A stretch of DNA of 64,000 nt from SAR324 cluster bacterium. GTDB lineage: Bacteria > SAR324 > NAC60-12. The translations under genes and the position numbers were made by a program. The DNA lies in the NCBI GenBank assembly GCA_028281495.1, contig JANQJU010000017.1, positions 1 to 64,000 of the forward strand, read 5' to 3'. Below are positions 36,788 to 45,673 of this stretch, piece by piece; positions within the stretch are counted from its first letter, which is position 1, and each line of letters begins with the position of its first letter. Below the pieces are notes generated by a model. It searched no databases, was not told the DNA's origin, and saw only the letters and a list, made by a program, of their open reading frames with translations.

Positions 36788-37774
36788 ATGCACCTTCAAT
36801 GGCAGTTTCAAGAAATTTCGCTCAATCAAATTCTCGAATCCGATACCATATTCGATTGGGACCACACCCCCCCTTCGGAAACGTTGACCAACTCGATCCA
36901 GCATCATGGATTGCTTTTTCCTTTAGTCGTTCAAGCAGTAAACCGCGAACATTATCGTGTACTTGATGGTTTCAAGCGATATCGACTGCTACAAGAAGCG
37001 ACAAACACCAAAGAAGCCACTTACTCTTGCCTTGTTACAGATGAAACGATGTCGCTGACCGACTTGCTAATCTGGCGTTTGGAAACCTTGTCGCACAACA
37101 AAACCTTTCCAGGAATAACAGTTTGTCGCATTCTATTGCAACTGCACCAAGCTGGCATAGACGAAATATATTTGGCTGAGCGTGTACTCCCTAATTTGGG
37201 GATCAAATCTTCCAAGAAACGAACCCAAGAATTTCTCAAACTCGCCCAATGGCTGGAACACTTCCAATCTCCCCCCTTCCAGCAGTGTACTCCCGATGAG
37301 TTGCTCCCTCTTCTCAAATTTTCCAGTTCTACGATGGAACCCCTTATAAAAAGTTTAGCGATATTCCATGTAGGAGGCAATAAATGGAAAAGTTTATTGC
37401 ATCTGTTGTATGAGGTATCACGCTTACAGGAACGCTCTGCCTTAGAAATTTTGCAATCGCAGGAGATTGCTCAAATATTGCATTCCTCCCACCTTCAATC
37501 ACCGGTGCGTTATCGATTGGTCAAGCAACAGTTGGAAATATGGCGATATCCGGAATTGACCCAGTTACGTAATAAGTTCGCGGAAGGAATACATCAACTC
37601 CGCTTACCTCCACAAATCAACGTGCAGTGTGATCCTTTTTTTGAACAAGATGATCTACAAGTGACAGTCCATGCTGACACTCCAGAGGCTTTGCAAGCAC
37701 ACCTAACCTCACTGCACGACTCAAACAAACTGGAGATATGGAGGCGATTGTTCCATGTGATTCAAGGGGGATAG
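36788..37774 (+). CDS. ParB N-domain-like protein
   Basis: 328 residues. The N-terminal about 100 residues match the ParB/Srx fold: ISLNQILES, then LTNSIQHHGLLFPLVVQ and YRVLDGFKRYRLLQEA (the usual box is VIDGxRRxxA). The rest is helical with no obvious HTH motif, so it is neither a standard ParB nor a known nucleoid-occlusion protein. No ParA gene or parS-like palindrome was seen nearby. AGGGAAA precedes the ATG; the following gene starts 4 bases after its stop. Confidence 0.7.
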   Translation: MHLQWQFQEISLNQILESDTIFDWDHTPPSETLTNSIQHHGLLFPLVVQAVNREHYRVLDGFKRYRLLQEATNTKEATYSCLVTDETMSLTDLLIWRLETLSHNKTFPGITVCRILLQLHQAGIDEIYLAERVLPNLGIKSSKKRTQEFLKLAQWLEHFQSPPFQQCTPDELLPLLKFSSSTMEPLIKSLAIFHVGGNKWKSLLHLLYEVSRLQERSALEILQSQEIAQILHSSHLQSPVRYRLVKQQLEIWRYPELTQLRNKFAEGIHQLRLPPQINVQCDPFFEQDDLQVTVHADTPEALQAHLTSLHDSNKLEIWRRLFHVIQGG

Positions 37775-37778
37775 CCCA

Positions 37779-39038
37779 ATGGGCTCAATACAACAAATTT
37801 CCAAACTCTGCTTGATCATGTCGCTCGGTTTGTTCTTGGGCCTGCCCGTTTCCCATGCCCAAGAAGACTCTGAGAATGCTGAGGAAGACATAACGGAGGA
37901 AAGCAGCCAGGAAGATGCTGTTGGAGAAGTCCCTGCTGATGCAGCTTTAGAGAACGAAGCCGAAGCTGCACCAAGTGCTCCTGGAGAGGCCCGCTTCTCA
38001 GCAGGATTCACATTTCAAACTTGGTCACCATTCACCCAAGTCACGTCTTCCGCAGTTACCGAATTGGCATCAGCAAGTGGAGTGGACTCCGATAAAGGCG
38101 ATAACATTGACGAAAATCTGAACTCCGATGAAGTCAGCACCAACAATGTCGCCATCGCGACAATTGAGGTACGAGGCTCAGGAATTTTGGACGACTTGCA
38201 TCTCGATCTCACAGAAAATACAGACTTTTCTCGCCTCAACCCCTTTGACAATCGGGTCGATGAAGCGAGCCGTGAAAGCAACCTGGAAAATCAGCTGAAA
38301 AAAGAACAAGAACAAACAGCAAGATTGCGTTCCCAGCTTCAACTTCTTGATTTTCCCGATGTGTTCGAAATTGTGTTTCGTGTCAATGAAGAACACTTCG
38401 TATCTCAGGTGACACCGTCCAGAGATAGTCTCTTCATCAACTTCGGAAATTCTGAAGCCTTGATTCGAAAAGGTACTGAAATCCATTTGGAAACTAGCTT
38501 TGAAGAAAAGATGGTCGGGCTAGCGCGATTCGACGTTCCTTGGACGGAAGTGCCAATCGGCTTCTTAGGCTACTTTGAGTTGACTTTCCAAAAGCCTATC
38601 CTGTTACCTCTCCCTCAACCCACCACTATTGAAGATGATGGAGAAGACGTGTTAGTGGATTCCGTTATTATCTTTCCGCAATTCAAAGCAGTCGGCTGGA
38701 TGCTTGAATGGTTCAAGAGCAAGGAAGACGGCTTTGATATCAGTGGTTACCTGAAATTCGGCCACGGTAACCTTAGTATTGGCCAAAGCCGTAAACGGGT
38801 TAATCAGTTAATTTTGGATGTGGACAACCCCGAATCCCGAAGCCTGTTTGCCCGTTCTGCAGAAATCTACTTCTCAGGAGGGTTGCTGCGTTTGAGTTAT
38901 ATCAGTGACTTCTTTGAAATAAACTGGGCAGGAGAGTGGCGAGCTTTCGTCTTGAATGAAACGTTCAATGGGGTCTCTAGTCAGACCCCAGTTAGTTTGG
39001 ATGTGATTGTCTCGTTGGAAGTCTTATACGTATTTTGA
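37779..39038 (+). CDS. Exported beta-rich protein, probably outer membrane
   Basis: 419 residues with a signal peptide (LCLIMSLGLFLGLPVSHAQ) followed by a very acidic linker (about 40 residues rich in Glu, Asp and Ala). The remainder alternates hydrophobic and polar residues and ends with a strand finishing in Phe (SLEVLYVF), the usual end of outer-membrane beta-barrels. No family is recognised. It is probably co-transcribed with the ParB-like gene, an odd pairing. Confidence 0.6.
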   Translation: MGSIQQISKLCLIMSLGLFLGLPVSHAQEDSENAEEDITEESSQEDAVGEVPADAALENEAEAAPSAPGEARFSAGFTFQTWSPFTQVTSSAVTELASASGVDSDKGDNIDENLNSDEVSTNNVAIATIEVRGSGILDDLHLDLTENTDFSRLNPFDNRVDEASRESNLENQLKKEQEQTARLRSQLQLLDFPDVFEIVFRVNEEHFVSQVTPSRDSLFINFGNSEALIRKGTEIHLETSFEEKMVGLARFDVPWTEVPIGFLGYFELTFQKPILLPLPQPTTIEDDGEDVLVDSVIIFPQFKAVGWMLEWFKSKEDGFDISGYLKFGHGNLSIGQSRKRVNQLILDVDNPESRSLFARSAEIYFSGGLLRLSYISDFFEINWAGEWRAFVLNETFNGVSSQTPVSLDVIVSLEVLYVF

Positions 39039-39113
39039 TCGATGTGGCCGATAGCTCATATACAATACCATCCAAATGCAGTTACCCTTCAATAATTTTT
39101 CAAAATGATTGGA

Positions 39114-39944
39114 TCACAACCGCCCCACCAATTGGATATTATACGATTGAATCCCATCTCCCTTTGTTGCTTCTGCTAATTCAAACTCAAAAAACAAATT
39201 TCGGCTTGGCAACTCGGAAGGATTGACTTCTGGTGGCAATTGAGAATCATGAAAAAAAGCTGTTTCATAAGGAGAGTTAGGATTCCGTGTATCGGTCACC
39301 CACAACCCAGGAGCAATTTTTTTTAAGAATCGCATGAATCCAAAATCTTGATCTGCCCGATGATGATAACAATGACCACGCACTCTAGATCCAACGTCTC
39401 CCCACGAGGCGCCCCCCCTTGGGTTGGTTGGCAACAAATTAGGGATAAAATAACCAGAGATAAACATATCGGCCTCCCGCCGCAAGGCAGAAGAAACATT
39501 GTCAAAGGCCACTACTTCCACGCGACACCCCTTGTTTTGGAGGGCTTTAACTACTTGAACGAAATCTCCATCTCCTGTGGCTAGCAAAACCCGATCTAGG
39601 TTTTCCGATTGCATCAGCGCATCCACAGCCATGTCCAAATCAGCATTGGCCTTACCATAACGATTACCATTCTCGTCTGTGTACCATTTCACATGCTTCC
39701 GGATGACCTTGTATCCAAAATCCCTCAGAGAAAAATAAAAATTATTGATTTTTACATCGTAAGTCTTGTCAGAATAAGCCCTCGCTTCATCATAACTCAC
39801 ATAAGCATTGAGACGGACCGCCTCAGCATCTCCACGGCAGGCAAACTCTCGCAACACATCGAACTGCATTCCGAATCCCCCGTTAATTCGAATATTTTCG
39901 GCATCCACATAAACACCGACACGAGCATTCGATTTACTCATCAT
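39114..39944 (-). CDS. NYN/LabA-type nuclease-like domain fused to a cold-shock-like domain
   Basis: 276 residues. Residues 1-170 are a NYN (PIN-like) domain with the acidic site VYVDAENI (Asp14), ADLDMAVDA (Asp102/104) and ATGDGDFV (Asp125/127). Residues about 188-276 look like a cold-shock OB fold: GHCYHHRADQDFGFMRF in the RNP1 place and FFHDSQLP in the RNP2 place, then a closing FFEFEL strand. NYN proteins are metal-dependent RNases; a cold-shock tail would give RNA binding. GGAAG precedes the ATG. Confidence 0.75.
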   Translation of the reverse strand: MMSKSNARVGVYVDAENIRINGGFGMQFDVLREFACRGDAEAVRLNAYVSYDEARAYSDKTYDVKINNFYFSLRDFGYKVIRKHVKWYTDENGNRYGKANADLDMAVDALMQSENLDRVLLATGDGDFVQVVKALQNKGCRVEVVAFDNVSSALRREADMFISGYFIPNLLPTNPRGGASWGDVGSRVRGHCYHHRADQDFGFMRFLKKIAPGLWVTDTRNPNSPYETAFFHDSQLPPEVNPSELPSRNLFFEFELAEATKGDGIQSYNIQLVGRL

Positions 39945-40274
39945 ATGACACTTCCATAATTACAGTTAGGTTAACAAAATATTGTAGGAAATCTTTTTAA
40001 AAGAAAACTACACCAATCACTTCAAAAGTGAATCATTCATATTATATAGGGGTTTGCTTAAAACAGCACTATGTCCCCAATTCAAAAATCATATCCTGTA
40101 TTGCTCCGGATATAGAAACCCTCCAATAAATAGGACGATACATAAATTGAAGCAAGTTCTCGTCTGACCTTTCACAGGTGTCCTCCATGTTGAGTTTTTT
40201 AGTAAGGAGTGGTTAATATACCACGACGTTTGAGATAGGCTTAGTCTCCTCTACCTTTCAGCGGCGAGAACTCT
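39945..40274. other. Intergenic gap, no gene seen
   Basis: These 330 bases separate divergent genes and must hold both promoters. I see no clear hairpin, tRNA or ORF in it. It is AT-rich, and no convincing -35/-10 pair could be assigned by eye. Confidence 0.4.
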
Positions 40275-40934
40275 ATGAAAACTTTACTGATTTTAAGTTT
40301 AATGATGGCATTCACAACCCCTATTTTCGGAGGGGAAATACGAGGTAAAATAACCATTCAAGAGCGGTCACCTGCAGAGACAGACTGGAAAGTGGCCTCC
40401 AGCTTTGCCGATGCGGTTGTGTTCATAACAGGCTTTGAAGAAGCTCCTGTCCCAAGGGGGAAAATTTTTCATGATCAGAAAGACAAACAATTTTTCCCTC
40501 GGGTCTTACCAATAACACGGGGAGAATCCGTAAACTTCCGAAATTTAGATCCAATCAATCACAATGTATTTTCTTTATCAAAAGCTAAAAAATTTGATCT
40601 AGGCTTGTTTAAGGCCCCTGTAGAAAAATCCATGAGTTTTGAAAAAGCCGGCTTGGTCAAACTTTTCTGCAATATTCACCACCAAATGATTGCGACCTTG
40701 CTCGTCCTTAAAAATAATAAATATTTCCATACCGGACCTGACGGAACTTACGTGATTTCCGGTATCCCAGCTGGTAAACACAAATTAAAAGTCTGGGTGG
40801 AAGGAACACGTCCAAAATCCAAAGCCATTGTCGTAACGGATGATTCAAGTGAAACTCATGACTTTACGATTCAGGTTGTTCGCCGTCCTCTTCAGCATCT
40901 GAACAAACTCGGGAAACCTTATAAAAAATATTAG
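40275..40934 (+). CDS. Periplasmic cupredoxin-like protein with carboxypeptidase-regulatory domain
   Basis: 219 residues with a signal peptide (cleavage near IFGG). Residues about 90-140 are a plastocyanin-like region with type I copper ligands: His in NHNVFS and Cys-His-Met in FCNIHHQM. The C-terminal part (YVISGIPAGKHKLKVWVEG) is a carboxypeptidase-regulatory-like sandwich. It lies 15 bases before a di-haem cytochrome gene, so it may hand electrons to that enzyme. Similar proteins are called methylamine-utilisation-like, but no mau genes are present. Confidence 0.75.
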   Translation: MKTLLILSLMMAFTTPIFGGEIRGKITIQERSPAETDWKVASSFADAVVFITGFEEAPVPRGKIFHDQKDKQFFPRVLPITRGESVNFRNLDPINHNVFSLSKAKKFDLGLFKAPVEKSMSFEKAGLVKLFCNIHHQMIATLLVLKNNKYFHTGPDGTYVISGIPAGKHKLKVWVEGTRPKSKAIVVTDDSSETHDFTIQVVRRPLQHLNKLGKPYKKY

Positions 40935-40949
40935 AAAATTGATAAACGT

Positions 40950-41966
40950 ATGAAATACAACAAACAACGCAACGAGAAAGCAACCAAGTGGCTTGGAATC
41001 CTCTTATTTTTGACTTGTTGGTTGGGAACGCCTGCCATCGGGCTTGCCCACAATCCGTTAGAAACACCGGATCCTGACTATATCGAATATCCCGACGATG
41101 ATCCTCCTCCAGAAACCTGGGTTCAACTTGGCAAAACTTTATTTTTTGATCCCCGCCTTTCCCGCAACGATACGCAATCCTGTGCAACCTGCCACAATCC
41201 TGACTTAGGGTTCGGGGACGGACTTACCTTCAGTAGAGGGGCCAATGGGCAAACTTTGACACGACACACGCCCCACTTGTACAACTTGGCATGGTCGGTC
41301 ATTTTTCTTTGGGATGGGCGAGCCAATAGTCTCGAAGAACAGGCCTTGGAACCCATTGCATCAGAAGAGGAAATGAATCTTCCAATTGATGAATTAGTTA
41401 ATAAACTGCAAGAGGTTCCTCAATACCGCCAGATGTTTGAAGAAGCCTTTCCCGAAAGTGGTATAAATCGAGAAACGATAGCCGCCGCCTTAGCAGCTTT
41501 CGAGCGCACTATCCAATCCGTCAATGCCCCCTTTGACCAGTATATCCAAGGCAATACCTCTGCAATGAGTGCAGAGGCTATTCGTGGTTTGGAGTTGTTC
41601 AAAGGAAAAGCACGTTGTGTGCTGTGTCATGATGGCGCTAATTTCACAGATGACGGTTTTCATAATATTGGAATTGGTGACGCGGATTTAGGAAGGTGGA
41701 ACATTCAAGAGGCAGCAACCAGCAAAGGGGCTTTCAAAACACCAGGTTTACGCAACACAACCTTAACCGCTCCCTACATGCACGATGGCTCTATACCAAC
41801 TTTGGAGGCAGTGCTGCAGCATTACAATAAAGGTGGAAACCCAGTAGAGGGTTTGGACTCATTGATAAAGCCCCTGGGCCTAAACGATCAAGAAATCAGC
41901 GATCTAATTGCCTTTCTGGGAGCGTTGACCGATCCGGTCACTGTGATTCGGCCCCTAATCCCCTAA
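40950..41966 (+). CDS. Di-haem cytochrome c peroxidase/MauG-family protein
   Basis: 338 residues, exported (hydrophobic N-terminus, cleavage near GLAH). Two haem-binding motifs are present, SCATCH in the N-terminal half and CVLCH in the C-terminal half, as in the CcpA/MauG family. LSRNDTQSCATCHNPDLGFGDG and TPGLRNTTLTAPYMHDGS are family blocks. Members reduce hydrogen peroxide or catalyse radical oxidations; which applies here is unclear. It is co-transcribed with the cupredoxin. Confidence 0.88.
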   Translation: MKYNKQRNEKATKWLGILLFLTCWLGTPAIGLAHNPLETPDPDYIEYPDDDPPPETWVQLGKTLFFDPRLSRNDTQSCATCHNPDLGFGDGLTFSRGANGQTLTRHTPHLYNLAWSVIFLWDGRANSLEEQALEPIASEEEMNLPIDELVNKLQEVPQYRQMFEEAFPESGINRETIAAALAAFERTIQSVNAPFDQYIQGNTSAMSAEAIRGLELFKGKARCVLCHDGANFTDDGFHNIGIGDADLGRWNIQEAATSKGAFKTPGLRNTTLTAPYMHDGSIPTLEAVLQHYNKGGNPVEGLDSLIKPLGLNDQEISDLIAFLGALTDPVTVIRPLIP

Positions 41967-42125
41967 TGAAACCGATTTATTTTTCTTTTTCTCGATCATA
42001 CGAACTTATGAATGGTGTGCTAATGCAAAAGGAAAATCATGATTTCTACAATCGTTGAAAGTTAAATTAGGAACGGCTATGGTGAAATCCATGCCTACAC
42101 TAAGAAGTCAGAGACAAAGGAGGGG

Positions 42126-42147
42126 AGTACGGAAAGGATGCCGTACT
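42126..42147. repeat. Short inverted repeat upstream of the STAS gene
   Basis: AGTACGG (42126-42132) and CCGTACT (42141-42147) are perfect 7-bp arms with an 8-base loop, about 75 bases before the STAS start. It could be an operator or a leader hairpin. Confidence 0.35.
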
Positions 42148-42222
42148 GTAGTCCATTCAAACAGCTGAATTCAAACGGGCGCAATTCAAATTTCAGTTGG
42201 AACATGGAAATAAGGAGAGAAC

Positions 42223-42558
42223 ATGTCAATCAGCCATCGTATCCATAAGCAAATCTGCATTTTTACCATCGGAGATAACCTGACCAAAGACTATGCAAGT
42301 ACTGCCGAACGTTATATTGACGACGTGTTGGATGATGAGTCAATTAGCCGAATTGTTGTGAATTGTGAAAAGGTTACTTTTTTAGATTCTTCTGGTTTAG
42401 GAGTCATAATTGGAATACTCAACACCCTTCAAGAACGCCAAGGTAAATTAGCGCTCTGTGAGTGTATCGATTCGGTTGACGAGATTTTTCGTTTAGCAAA
42501 ACTTACTGATGTGTTGTCAATCTTTACTACAGAAGCTGAGGCCCTGGAAGCGATCTGA
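42223..42558 (+). CDS. STAS-domain anti-sigma factor antagonist
   Basis: 111 residues, a single STAS domain. The phosphorylatable Ser lies in FLDSSGLGVIIGIL, the usual site in SpoIIAA/RsbV proteins. AAGGAG precedes the ATG. It is a likely substrate for the PP2C phosphatase encoded at 34836. It stands 10-16 bases before lpxD. Confidence 0.92.
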   Translation: MSISHRIHKQICIFTIGDNLTKDYASTAERYIDDVLDDESISRIVVNCEKVTFLDSSGLGVIIGILNTLQERQGKLALCECIDSVDEIFRLAKLTDVLSIFTTEAEALEAI

Positions 42559-42573
42559 AATAATAGGTTGTTC

Positions 42574-43611
42574 ATGTCTTATACGTTAAAAGAACTCTGC
42601 CTTCAATTGGGAGTGGATTTCACAGGGAATGAAAATTTGGAGATAATTCGGGTTTGTGGTTTAGACCGTTTGCTTCCTCACAGTGTAGTCTTTCTAACAA
42701 CATCTTCCGATCTGGAAAAGATTCCTCTTAGCAGCGAACTTGCTGTGATTGCTCCCACTTCCTTCAAAAGTGATCGGCATAATTTGATTTTCTCGGACGA
42801 CCCTCTGGCCCTTCATGCCCAAGTGACCCAGATTTTGCATCCTGGCCCCCAAATTAACAATTCGATTCATCCAACAGCTGTGCTCGGCCAGGGTGTGGAG
42901 TTAGGGGAAGGAGTGACCATCGATGCGCATGTTGTCCTTTACGATAATGTGAAAATAGGAAGTCATTCTGTGCTTCGGGCAGGTGCCGTTATTATGGAAA
43001 ACTCCAGTATTGGCGAATCATGTCTCATTTTTCCCAATGTAACGGTCCGGGAAGATTGCCACCTTGGAAGCCGAGTGATTGTGCACGCCGGTTCTGTGAT
43101 TGGTTCCGATGGTTACGGATTTTTTCAACGAGCAGGCAAACATTATAAAATTCCGCAAGTAGGGGGTGTAATAATTGAAGATGATGTCGAGATTGGAGCC
43201 GCTTGTACCATTGATCGCGCCCGGTTTTATAACACACTGATTCGACAAGGTAGCAAATTCGATAATCAAGTGCATATCGCGCACAATGTAGAAATCGGTG
43301 AGCATTCGTTATTAACAGCTCAGGTTGGAATCGCAGGAAGTGTCCGTACCGGTCATCATCTTGTGATGGGCGGTCAGTCAGGCATTGTAGATCAACTAAA
43401 AATTGGCAATGAAGTGGTTGTACTCGCCAGAGGGCTAGTGATCCAAGATGTGCCCGATCAATCGATCATAGGAGGTGCCCCTGGACGCCCAGCAAAAAAA
43501 TGGAGGAAACTGGAGGCCTTATTCAATCGTCTTGAACAACTTTTCACACGGGTTAAGCGTTTGGAAAAACAATTGACGTCTTCTTCTGAAAGCAAAAAAG
43601 AGAAGGGATAG
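42574..43611 (+). CDS. lpxD: UDP-3-O-acylglucosamine N-acyltransferase
   Basis: 345 residues from the ATG at 42574 (TTG at 42568 is an alternative). The N-terminal domain (LKELCLQLGVDFTGNENLEI) is followed by a left-handed parallel beta-helix of hexapeptide repeats from about residue 105, with the catalytic His in VHIAHNVEIGEH. The short C-terminal helix is present. It adds the second acyl chain in lipid A synthesis, evidence that this organism has an LPS-type outer membrane. Unusually it is not next to lpxA, fabZ or bamA. Confidence 0.95.
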   Translation: MSYTLKELCLQLGVDFTGNENLEIIRVCGLDRLLPHSVVFLTTSSDLEKIPLSSELAVIAPTSFKSDRHNLIFSDDPLALHAQVTQILHPGPQINNSIHPTAVLGQGVELGEGVTIDAHVVLYDNVKIGSHSVLRAGAVIMENSSIGESCLIFPNVTVREDCHLGSRVIVHAGSVIGSDGYGFFQRAGKHYKIPQVGGVIIEDDVEIGAACTIDRARFYNTLIRQGSKFDNQVHIAHNVEIGEHSLLTAQVGIAGSVRTGHHLVMGGQSGIVDQLKIGNEVVVLARGLVIQDVPDQSIIGGAPGRPAKKWRKLEALFNRLEQLFTRVKRLEKQLTSSSESKKEKG

Positions 43612-43757
43612 ACTTCTTACTTTCTCCCCCTTGCAAGATTGAATATTTTATCATATTACTACTGCTGATCTCCCTCCCCATCAAAAATTCATCAACAATG
43701 TAAAGGACTTGCAGGCAAAAACAGATCTGCAAAAGTTACACTTCATGGAAAGGTAGC

Positions 43758-44045
43758 ATGGTTAAAGTCGATATTATTCGTGCAATACAATTGAGAGAGA
43801 GTATTCCTTTTGGAGAAGCAGAAAGTTTGATCAACGATTTGCTAGAAATTATTAAAGATACACTGGAATCTGGAGAGGATGTATTAATCAGTGGTTTCGG
43901 TAAATTTGAATTGAGAGACAAACAATCCAGACCCGGACGCGACCCCAAAACTAAAAAAGCCTACCCCATTACACCACGTCGAGTGGTTACATTTTATCCT
44001 TCCAAGGTTTGGCGCAACGAATTAAATGGATACGATGAAGAATAA
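43758..44045 (+). CDS. IHF/HU-family DNA-binding protein (IHF alpha-like)
   Basis: 95 residues. The HU/IHF fold is shown by SGFGKFELRDKQSRPGRDPKTKKAYPIT, where the arm carries the intercalating Pro; GRDPKT is typical of IHF alpha. AAAGG precedes the ATG. It bends DNA in nucleoid structure and gene control. It stands alone, without pheT or a MerR gene. Confidence 0.9.
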   Translation: MVKVDIIRAIQLRESIPFGEAESLINDLLEIIKDTLESGEDVLISGFGKFELRDKQSRPGRDPKTKKAYPITPRRVVTFYPSKVWRNELNGYDEE

Positions 44046-44053
44046 TAGAAAAG

Positions 44054-45673
44054 TTACTGCGTGAAATCTTTAAGCGTGCCGAAAAGTCCCTTAATCGCTT
44101 TTTGAGATTTACGGGCAAACTCCTCAGCCATTTTTGTGGGGGCAGGTAGAATGATGGGAGTTTTGTAGTGACCTTTAATAGAAAAGATGACCGTTGCAAT
44201 TTGGACAAAGGAAGCTTCCAGCATGAGGTTCAATTGATCGCCTGTCGTAATTTCTCCAGACAATTTAATATCCTGTTGATAGTGCCCTTTCAAATGAACC
44301 ACTTCTAAAAAATATTCTTCATCGTTCTGTTCTATTTCTAGCTCCAAGACTTGAAATCCTTCAATCTTTAAAAGCTGGCGCCGAATCTCATTCAACTCTT
44401 TCCAAAGCAGAAATTGATCGATCAGTTCTTGCTTTCCAACAATCTCTCCTTGCTCAATCTTCAACTTATAAATCGAGTAGTCTTTCTGTGTCTCGCAGTT
44501 CATACCATAAACGATCTTGCCAGTACCTCGTCCGCGAATACCCAACCTTCGTTTTAGTAACCGAAATAATGGCCACACTTCGACACGATTCAGATCGCAA
44601 TGAAGTTCCCAAGATTTATCAAATAGAAATTCATACTGCAGCGTGCCTTTGCCCTGGTTTAAAGTCATTGTAGGAATCGTCACTTGAAAGCACTCCGGAT
44701 TCAGTAATAGCTGACCAGAAAACTTCTTATAGCGTACAGTTAGAAGGCTCACGGGTTCCACCCAAAACTTTCCACGTACTTCAATCGACTCTAGCAGCTC
44801 CAGAAACGTTGATCCGGTCGAATGCAGTTCTGCTGATAAAGTTGTAATTTCTTCAAACTCATCAATTTCATGATACTTCTGAAAGTAATTGGAAAAAAAA
44901 GGTTGTGCCGATTGCAGGTGTCCTGACAATTGGTAGTCTTCCGCCTGATCCAATACTAATTCCCCAATCAAACCTTCGGCGTGCGAACTTTCTGCCGTCA
45001 AGGTAGCGGCTTTTTGAGCCTCTTTTTTGATATGCATCACGACGCTCGGGCAACGTGCGATGTCCCAACGAAGCGCACCAAGATTGAGGGTTCCATTCCA
45101 AGAAGCATCTTTAAAATTGGGCTGATAAAAAAAATGCTCTGGTAGAATCGAAGACAGGTTCAATATAAAGGGTGGTTCCAGAAAAAGTGGGTCCTCTTCG
45201 CTTATTGGAAGCACAATTTCGAGCTCCTCACTTTCTAAATAGATGGAAAGTTGTGTCAAACGAGACGGTTCGGAAAGAGAACGATGGTAGGTAATACGGA
45301 GCTGTAAAGCTTGTTCTTTCCACTGAGTGTGAAGATCCAACAACAACACTTTTGGTCGGTAAATAATCTTGCCTGTTCCAGCTTCAATCGCAAAATCTTT
45401 CCACGTTAACGACTGAAAATTCACATGAAATGTAGTCGGAATTGGTAATTTCCACTGAGGCCGGATTTTTAAATCCGTTATCTGTAGCAAACACTCTTCA
45501 GAAGTATTGATATGAAATTTTTTAGCAGCCCAGCCCTTCAACCCCAGATGAAAACCTTCCACATCAAATTTAAGGTTAAAGTGTCGTTGTAAAAAGCTGT
45601 TGACCACCTTCATCAGATAGTTGCTGACATTTCCCACCTCATCCCCTTCCGAGTTGGTACTCAAAAACCCCAT
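44054..45673 (-). CDS. AsmA-like protein lacking an N-terminal membrane anchor
   Basis: 539 residues with long stretches of alternating beta strands, and the C-terminal RGRGTGKIVYG block plus LSGEITTGDQLNLMLEASF, which resemble the AsmA/DUF3971 lipid-transport and outer-membrane-assembly proteins. Unlike them it has no visible signal or transmembrane helix at the start. Its start overlaps the end of purM by 35 bases. The start could be at 45673 or at the internal ATG at 45613; neither has a clear Shine-Dalgarno. Confidence 0.5.
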   Translation of the reverse strand: MGFLSTNSEGDEVGNVSNYLMKVVNSFLQRHFNLKFDVEGFHLGLKGWAAKKFHINTSEECLLQITDLKIRPQWKLPIPTTFHVNFQSLTWKDFAIEAGTGKIIYRPKVLLLDLHTQWKEQALQLRITYHRSLSEPSRLTQLSIYLESEELEIVLPISEEDPLFLEPPFILNLSSILPEHFFYQPNFKDASWNGTLNLGALRWDIARCPSVVMHIKKEAQKAATLTAESSHAEGLIGELVLDQAEDYQLSGHLQSAQPFFSNYFQKYHEIDEFEEITTLSAELHSTGSTFLELLESIEVRGKFWVEPVSLLTVRYKKFSGQLLLNPECFQVTIPTMTLNQGKGTLQYEFLFDKSWELHCDLNRVEVWPLFRLLKRRLGIRGRGTGKIVYGMNCETQKDYSIYKLKIEQGEIVGKQELIDQFLLWKELNEIRRQLLKIEGFQVLELEIEQNDEEYFLEVVHLKGHYQQDIKLSGEITTGDQLNLMLEASFVQIATVIFSIKGHYKTPIILPAPTKMAEEFARKSQKAIKGLFGTLKDFTQ

